A DNA stretch of 12,320 nt, taken from NCBI GenBank assembly GCA_965363675.1, contig CBDTTW010000089.1:1-12320 (forward strand), written 5' to 3'. A model generated the notes under the pieces. The model made no database searches and had not been told where the DNA came from. It was given only the letters and a program-made list of their open reading frames with translations. This document shows, one piece after another, positions 7,643-12,320 of this stretch. Origin of the DNA: CBDTTW01 sp965363675. GTDB lineage: Bacteria > Bacteroidota > Rhodothermia > Rhodothermales > DASSAV01. The translations under genes were made by a program, and so were the position numbers. How positions within the stretch are numbered: the first letter of the stretch is position 1; each line of letters opens with the position of its first letter.

Positions 7643-8416
7643 ATGCCTACTCTCAGCGAAGTCAGCATCGGCGATCAGCTCTTTGCGCTTATCCGGTTGC
7701 AGCACATCGACACCCAGATCGACCTGATCACGAAGCTCCGGGGCGACCTTCCCGACGAGATCCGGGACATGGAAGACGAGAAGGCCGGCCTCGAAACCCG
7801 CCTCCGCAAGCTGCGCCAGGAAGAGATCGACAGCGACGCGAGCCGCCGCCAGTCCGAACGCGATGTGCAGGAAGCCGAAGCCGCCATCAAGAAGTACGAG
7901 GAGCAGCAGCTTCAGGTGCGCAACAACCGCGAGTACGACGCGCTTACGAAGGAGATCGAGGCGCAGCGCCAGCGCATCGTGGACGCCAATTTGCGCATGG
8001 AGGAGATGCAGCTTGCCAAGCCGGAGCGGGCGCGCCAGGTCGAGGAGGCCGAAGCGCGGCTCAAGGACATGGACGACATCCTGGCCGGCAAGCAGCGCGA
8101 GCTGGACGACGTGCTGGAGGATACGAAGCAGGAACAGGCCGAGCTGGAGGCCCTCCGCAAGCAGGCTGAAGGCCTCGTAGACCGGCACTACCTGCTGGCC
8201 TACACCCGCCTGCGCGCGCGCCTGCGCGACGGCCGCGCCGTGGTGCCGCTGGAGCGGGGCGCCGCCGCCGGCTTTGCCGTGCCGCCGCAGCGCCAGGTCG
8301 AGATCAAGCAGCGCAAGCGCATCATCGCCTGCGAGCACACCGGCCGCATCATCGTGGACGCCGACCTCTACCAGGAGGCCATCAACAACATGATCGACCA
8401 TAGCCCGGCCGAATAG
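7643..8416 (+). CDS. CT398/HP0958-like coiled-coil protein with degenerate zinc ribbon
   Basis: A 257-residue cytosolic protein of the C4-type zinc-ribbon family. A long Glu/Arg/Gln-rich coiled coil (about residues 25-180) includes the family-typical VRNNREYDALTKEIE stretch (about 92-106). A short C-terminal domain follows. Homologues include Helicobacter HP0958 (FlgZ) and Chlamydia CT398, both reported to bind RpoN; the role in this lineage is unknown. The ribbon normally has two C-x2-C pairs. Here the first pair is replaced by GAAAGF (206-211, apparently two residues shorter) and the second reads CEHTG, leaving only Cys230. PPQRQVEI and K-R-IIACEHTGRIIVD keep the Bacteroidota-type surroundings, so this is loss of ligands in an otherwise conserved domain. 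ATG 7643 has no Shine-Dalgarno. The 106-base upstream gap holds AT-rich patches (TTTTAACG 7585-7592; TCTATTTG 7599-7606) that may be promoter parts. rnpB starts ten bases after the stop. Confidence 0.88.
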   Translation: MPTLSEVSIGDQLFALIRLQHIDTQIDLITKLRGDLPDEIRDMEDEKAGLETRLRKLRQEEIDSDASRRQSERDVQEAEAAIKKYEEQQLQVRNNREYDALTKEIEAQRQRIVDANLRMEEMQLAKPERARQVEEAEARLKDMDDILAGKQRELDDVLEDTKQEQAELEALRKQAEGLVDRHYLLAYTRLRARLRDGRAVVPLERGAAAGFAVPPQRQVEIKQRKRIIACEHTGRIIVDADLYQEAINNMIDHSPAE

Positions 8417-8426
8417 CCGACGCTTT

Positions 8427-8831
<405 letters not shown>

Positions 8832-8838
8832 AAGCCGG

Positions 8839-8875
8839 AAAGGGCAGCGCCTGCGAAGGCGCTGCCCTTTTTCTT
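8839..8875 (+). terminator. Intrinsic terminator of rnpB
   Basis: A perfect 14-bp stem AAAGGGCAGCGCCT (8839-8852)/AGGCGCTGCCCTTT (8857-8870) has a GCGA tetraloop and is followed on the plus strand by a T-rich run ending TTTTTCTT (8868-8875). It lies eight bases after the end of rnpB P1. Read on the minus strand the same stem is followed by only three Ts and then CCGG, so it would be a weaker terminator for secG, whose stop codon is 37 bases away. Confidence 0.95.
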
Positions 8876-8912
8876 ACTTCCCATTCCCCGAGGCGCGCCC
8901 TGGGGGCGGCCT

Positions 8913-9338
8913 TTAGCGCTGCGGCGTCGTCTGCGAGGGGGCGTCGGCGCCGGGAGGCGTGGCCGGGTTGGCCTGGCCCTGGGCGGGCGCGCCGCTGGGG
9001 GCGTTCTGGCCCGGCGCGACCGGGTTCTGGGTCGCGCCCGGAGGCGGGGTGGCCTGCTGCTGCGTCTGGCCCGAGCGCGCGCGCTGCTGGATGACGCTCT
9101 GCCCTTCGTCGTCGCCGCCGATAAAGAAGTTGGTCAGGATGCACAGCACCACGAACATGGCGGCCAGCGACCACGTCGCCTTCTCCAGGATGTCAGGGGC
9201 TTGGCGCGCGCCGAGCACCTGGGTCGTGCCGCCGGCGGCGATGCCCGCCAGACCGCCGCCCTTGCCGCTTTGCAAAAGCACGACCAGCCCGAGCAGGATG
9301 CCGATAATCGCAATCAGAACAACCAGAAACGTAAACAT
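8913..9338 (-). CDS. secG: SecG, protein translocase subunit
   Basis: SecG is the small subunit of the SecYEG inner-membrane channel and helps SecA-driven export. The protein has 141 residues. TM1 (about 3-22) is followed by the diagnostic QSGKGGGLAG loop (23-32). Then come a Gly/Thr-rich segment with TTQVLGAR, DILEKATW, and TM2 (about 55-73). From about residue 80 the tail is low-complexity, rich in Pro, Gln, Ala and Gly, and makes the protein longer than E. coli SecG (110 residues). The first 75 residues are a full SecG; the tail would extend from TM2 and is probably disordered. The ATG at 9338 has no Shine-Dalgarno; the octamer TTTTAACG lies 13-21 bases upstream on the coding strand. It is the last gene of the minus-strand group, 63 bases after the NUDIX gene. 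Confidence 0.93.
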   Translation of the reverse strand: MFTFLVVLIAIIGILLGLVVLLQSGKGGGLAGIAAGGTTQVLGARQAPDILEKATWSLAAMFVVLCILTNFFIGGDDEGQSVIQQRARSGQTQQQATPPPGATQNPVAPGQNAPSGAPAQGQANPATPPGADAPSQTTPQR

Positions 9339-9401
9339 CGCGGTATTGCCACGTTAAAACAGAAGAATGCAGAAGCCCAAGTTACGCCGCCCCGGAGGCA
9401 T

Positions 9402-9959
9402 TCACAAGTCGCGGCCCCGGCTGCGCAGCAGGCGCTCGGCGAGCAGCAGGGCGACGATGGTCTTCATGTCCACGATTTCGCCCCGGTAGATCCGCTCGAC
9501 GGCTTCGGCGAAGGGCAGGCGCTCCACTTCCAGATGCTCGCCTTCACTCAGATTTCGCGTGCCCTCGGCAAGCTCCTCGGCCAGGTACAGGTGGATCACC
9601 TCGTTGCTGTAGCCTACGCACGGGTAGTGCGCGCCCAGCGGAGAGAGGCGGCGGGCCGTAAAGCCGGTTTCCTCCTCCAGCTCGCGCACGGCCACCTCTT
9701 CCGGCGACTCGCCGGGAATGTCGATCTTGCCGGCGGGCGCCTCCAGAAAGACGCGGCGCGGCGGGTACCGGAACTGACGCACGAGCAGCGTCGCGCCGTC
9801 CTCGAAGAGCGGCACGACGGCCGCCGCTCCGGGGTGGTCGATCCACTCGCGCACGGACTCGCCGCCGTCGGGCAGGCGCACCGCGTCCCGAAACACCTTG
9901 AGCAGCTTGCCGTCGAGCAGTTGTTCGGAGCGCAGGCTTTCTTCGTTGAGATGATCCAT
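9402..9959 (-). CDS. NUDIX hydrolase, ADP-ribose pyrophosphatase-like
   Basis: A 185-residue NUDIX enzyme probably cleaving ADP-ribose or related nucleoside-diphosphate sugars to AMP and a sugar phosphate (NudF-like). The NUDIX box runs from Gly77 to Phe100: AGKIDIPGE with Glu84, then R92-E93-L-E-E96-E97-T-G-F. The metal-binding REUxEExGU half is intact. The first half has six rather than five residues between Gly77 and Glu84, a one-residue loop insertion also seen in some ADP-ribose pyrophosphatase-type proteins. Upstream features of this subfamily are present: AAVVPLFEDG, VRQFRYPPRR and LEAPAGK; SEGEHLEVERLPF follows the box. The substrate cannot be read from sequence alone. ATG 9959 has no Shine-Dalgarno. 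It lies 63 bases downstream of rsmE in the same orientation. Confidence 0.88.
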   Translation of the reverse strand: MDHLNEESLRSEQLLDGKLLKVFRDAVRLPDGGESVREWIDHPGAAAVVPLFEDGATLLVRQFRYPPRRVFLEAPAGKIDIPGESPEEVAVRELEEETGFTARRLSPLGAHYPCVGYSNEVIHLYLAEELAEGTRNLSEGEHLEVERLPFAEAVERIYRGEIVDMKTIVALLLAERLLRSRGRDL

Positions 9960-10022
9960 CGGAGCAGTCGTTGTAGAGGGGCCGGAAAGATTGCCGGGCG
10001 CAAGATACTGCCGGATGCGCGC

Positions 10023-10790
10023 CTACGGGCGCAGCTCCGGCGCCGGATTTCCGAGGCGGGCGGCGCGCCAGAGCATCACGGCGGCGGCGGCCGCCACGGC
10101 GGCGGTCTCGGCGCGCAGGCGGCGCGGCCCGAGCGAGGCGAGGCGCCAGCCCGACGCCTCGGCGGCGGCGGCCTCCTCGCCGGTGAAGCCGCCCTCCGGC
10201 CCCACCAGCACCGCCGAGGCCCCGGCGGCCCCCGCCAGCAGCGCCGGCAGCGCGTCCTGCCCGGCGGCGGCTTCGTGGCAGAGCACGCCCAGGCCCTCGG
10301 GGGCGCTCCGGAGAAACTCCGCAAACGGCGTCGGCGGGGCGAGCGCGACGAGGCGGCTGCGCCGGGACTGCTTCATCGCCGCCAGCAAAATCTGATGCGC
10401 CCGCGCCGCCTTGAACGCCGTCCGCTCCGTGCGTTCGGTCACGAGGGGCACGATGCGCGTCACGCCCAGTTCCGTCGCCTTTTCCAGAAACATCTCGAAG
10501 CGGTGGTCGCTCTTGAGCAGCGCCAGGCCCACCGTCAGAGGCAGATCGGGCTCGCCCACGTCGCGCCTCTGCTCGGCGATGGCGCAGGCGGCCGTGCGGC
10601 GGTCGGCGGCGGCCAGCGTGCAGCGGCTCCACCCCCCTTCCCCATCGACCACCTCCAGGGCGTCGCCCACCCCGAGGCGCAGCACGCGCAGGGCGTGGCG
10701 CGCCTCGTCCTCGGGCAGGTAGATCAGGCCGCCGCGCGTGTTCTCCGGCGGGGCATAATGGTAGGTGGTGGGGGCCGAATGCCTGCGCAT
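10023..10790 (-). CDS. rsmE: RsmE, 16S rRNA m3U1498 methyltransferase
   Basis: RsmE methylates N3 of U1498 in helix 44 of 16S rRNA using S-adenosylmethionine, in the cytosol. The protein has 255 residues, a normal length. An N-terminal PUA-like part (about 1-75) contains HALRVLRLGVGD. The C-terminal SPOUT (trefoil-knot) domain has LEKATELGV (102-110), KQSRRSR (140-146), VGPEGGFTGEE (196-206) and LGPRRLRAETA (220-230), the last two being the SAM-binding knot signatures. All key motifs are intact. The start at 10790 lies 10 bases after the stop of the Omp85-like gene, so the two are very likely cotranscribed and possibly translationally coupled. The C-terminal end is Ala-rich, as in other proteins of this genome. 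Confidence 0.95.
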   Translation of the reverse strand: MRRHSAPTTYHYAPPENTRGGLIYLPEDEARHALRVLRLGVGDALEVVDGEGGWSRCTLAAADRRTAACAIAEQRRDVGEPDLPLTVGLALLKSDHRFEMFLEKATELGVTRIVPLVTERTERTAFKAARAHQILLAAMKQSRRSRLVALAPPTPFAEFLRSAPEGLGVLCHEAAAGQDALPALLAGAAGASAVLVGPEGGFTGEEAAAAEASGWRLASLGPRRLRAETAAVAAAAAVMLWRAARLGNPAPELRP

Positions 10791-10800
10791 GGCGGGAGCC

Positions 10801-12320
10801 TCATAATCCGAACGACAAACCGATGTGCAAACGCCCCGAGGCCGGGCCGGTCTCCGGGTTGAGCGCGTAGGTCGTCTGCACCAGTCCTACGGGCGTCGAA
10901 AACTGGATGCCGAAGCCGTAGCCGGGGTAAAAGCCGCGCAGGGCCTCCAGGCCGGCCAGGGCGGGCTGATCGACATAGCCGAGGTCGCCAAAGATAAAGG
11001 CGTAGGAGTCCGGATCGAGCGCCAGGCGAAGTTCGGCCAGGCCGCGAAAGACGGCGCGCCCCCGGAAGCGGTCCTCGTCGTAGCCGCGCAGGGTGCGGGC
11101 GCCGCCGAAGCGGAACAGGTCGGCCGCGTCGAGGCGGCGCCCTTCGAGCACCCCCGCGTCGGCGCCGAGCACGACCGCCGCCCGCGCGCGCCACGGCAAA
11201 AACAGGCGCCCGCTGAGGCTGCCGCGCTCGTACGGCTCGGCGTAGCGCACGCCCACGCTGTCGGGGGTGCGGCCGGCGCGGCGCACGCGCCCGCGCTCGA
11301 CGAGCGCCTCGAAGCGCGCGCCCCGGCGCGGGTTTGCGCGGCGGTCCAGGCGCTCGTAGCGCACGCCGAGGCCGGTGTAGCGCGCCGCCGCCCGCGCCAC
11401 GCCCTGCCCCGGCGGCGCGGCGGCGGCAGCCGGGCCGGGGTCGGTGCGCTCGAACGAGATGCTGCCGAAGACCGACGCCTCCAGGCCGAACAGGTAGGAG
11501 GCTTCCGCGCGCAGGCGCTGCCGCCCGTACGCCGAGTCCTGCTGCAACCCCTCGAAGCCGGCGGCGAGCCCCAGGGGCAGGCCCCCTACGAAGCGCTCGG
11601 CGTAGTCCGCTTCGAGGCGGGCGGCCTGCCCCGGCATCCGGTGCAGACGGGCCGAGAGGCTTCGGCCGCCGCCGAACAGGTGGTCCATCCGCAGGTATCC
11701 GCTGCCCGTCAGGCGCGCTGCGCCCGCGCCGCCTTCCGGCGGCAACAGCCCGAGCACGAGGTCGAAGACGCCGGGCGGCCGCTCGCGGGCGTTCACCACG
11801 ACGACGGCCGCGCTGTCGGGGTCGATGCGGAGTGTGGGCGCCTCGGCCGACTCGAAGAAGCCCGTGGCGACGAGGCGGCGGCGCAGCTCCTCGGCGTCGA
11901 AGCGCGCGAGCGGCCGGCCGGGGCGCAACCCCAGCAGGCGCGCCAGGTAGGGGGCCCGCAGGCGCGTCGGGGCGGCAAACTCCAGCCTTCTGAGCAGCAG
12001 CCGGCGGCCCGGCCGCACCGCCAGCCCGAGGCGCAGCCGCTCGGCGCCGGGCGCCTCGGGCTCCAGGCGCGTCACTTCGACCTCGGCCAGCAGATAGCCC
12101 TCGGCTTCGTAATGGCGCAGCAGCCGGAGCACGTCTTCCTGCAACACCGCCGGATCGAAAAGCTGCCCCGGGCGCGTGCGCAGCAGCCCCGGCGGAAGGC
12201 CCTCGGCGCCCTCGACCGTCACGGCGCCCACGCGCCACGCAGGCGCCCACCCGACGACGTACACGGCCCCCCCCGCCGCATCGACGTAGGCCGAGTCCAG
12301 GCGCGCGCCCGCATACCCCC
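10801..12320 (-). CDS. Omp85/BamA-TamA-like outer-membrane protein (N-terminus missing)
   Basis: The frame is open through the right edge, so the true start lies beyond 12320; a GTG at 12264 is internal to the open frame and unlikely to be the start. The visible part holds POTRA-like repeats: one beginning near WRVGAVTVEGAEGLPP, with LRHYEAEGYLLAEVEV, and a second with RLLLRRLEF, ARFDAEELRRRL and FFESAEAP. A beta barrel of about 300 residues follows. Barrel evidence includes alternating residues, GGGRSLSARLHR, the loop-6 motif LRGYDEDRFRG (LRGY encoded at 11080-11091), AFIFGDLGYVD and YGFGIQFSTPVGLV near the C-terminus. LRGY corresponds to the VRGY/F motif of Omp85 proteins. The last residues, LHIGLSFGL, end in Leu instead of the usual terminal aromatic. 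It could be BamA, TamA or another Omp85 paralogue; the number of POTRA domains upstream would help decide. Confidence 0.8.
   Translation of the reverse strand, partial: GYAGARLDSAYVDAAGGAVYVVGWAPAWRVGAVTVEGAEGLPPGLLRTRPGQLFDPAVLQEDVLRLLRHYEAEGYLLAEVEVTRLEPEAPGAERLRLGLAVRPGRRLLLRRLEFAAPTRLRAPYLARLLGLRPGRPLARFDAEELRRRLVATGFFESAEAPTLRIDPDSAAVVVVNARERPPGVFDLVLGLLPPEGGAGAARLTGSGYLRMDHLFGGGRSLSARLHRMPGQAARLEADYAERFVGGLPLGLAAGFEGLQQDSAYGRQRLRAEASYLFGLEASVFGSISFERTDPGPAAAAAPPGQGVARAAARYTGLGVRYERLDRRANPRRGARFEALVERGRVRRAGRTPDSVGVRYAEPYERGSLSGRLFLPWRARAAVVLGADAGVLEGRRLDAADLFRFGGARTLRGYDEDRFRGRAVFRGLAELRLALDPDSYAFIFGDLGYVDQPALAGLEALRGFYPGYGFGIQFSTPVGLVQTTYALNPETGPASGRLHIGLSFGL

Noticed and set aside
9201..10862. 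A 553-codon plus-strand open frame opposite secG, the NUDIX gene and rsmE
   Set aside because: It spans three well-supported minus-strand genes and their gaps, is rich in Arg, His and Gln, and shows no family motif.

Overview
This window is GC-rich (roughly 70% by eye) and gene-dense, with mostly housekeeping content. Several signs suggest a Gram-negative member of the Bacteroidota/Rhodothermota side of the tree. Almost no start codon has a Shine-Dalgarno sequence in front of it. The Omp85-type barrel protein implies an outer membrane. The coiled-coil zinc-ribbon homologue has the Bacteroidota-style C-terminus (PPQRQ, then CE-x-x-GRI). The six-PAS histidine kinase and the type A RNase P RNA also fit. 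The exact taxon is an inference.

Layout, left to right. (1) 1-226, minus strand: the N-terminal 75 codons of a membrane-anchored protein that runs off the left edge, possibly a MutS-related membrane protein. (2) 309-3443, plus: a soluble histidine kinase with six PAS-like domains, divergent from (1). (3) 3542-4831, plus: an AmpG-type muropeptide permease. It ends tail to tail, with an 11-base overlap, against (4) 4821-6059, minus: a GltP/GltT-type glutamate/aspartate symporter. (5) A divergent spacer of about 200 bases with a good sigma70-like promoter feeds 6257-7009, an unrecognised exported protein. folK (7006-7536) follows, its TTG start overlapping the upstream stop. (6) 7643-8416: a CT398/HP0958-like coiled-coil protein whose zinc ribbon has lost most of its cysteines. 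Ten bases later comes the RNase P RNA gene rnpB (about 8427-8831), closed by a very clear intrinsic terminator (8839-8875). (7) On the minus strand, converging on rnpB, is a probable operon in transcription order: an Omp85/BamA-like outer-membrane protein (cut by the right edge), rsmE, a NUDIX ADP-ribose pyrophosphatase-like gene and secG.

The genes serve peptidoglycan recycling (ampG), amino-acid uptake (gltP-like), folate synthesis (folK), tRNA processing (rnpB), rRNA modification (rsmE), protein export (secG) and outer-membrane assembly or transport (Omp85). I see no defence system, mobile element, CRISPR array or biosynthetic cluster. The points most worth a second look are the zinc-ribbon protein without its zinc ligands, rnpB placed directly against a coding region with a variant CCA-binding loop, an AT-rich octamer TTTTAACG shared by three intergenic regions, and the unrecognised exported protein.
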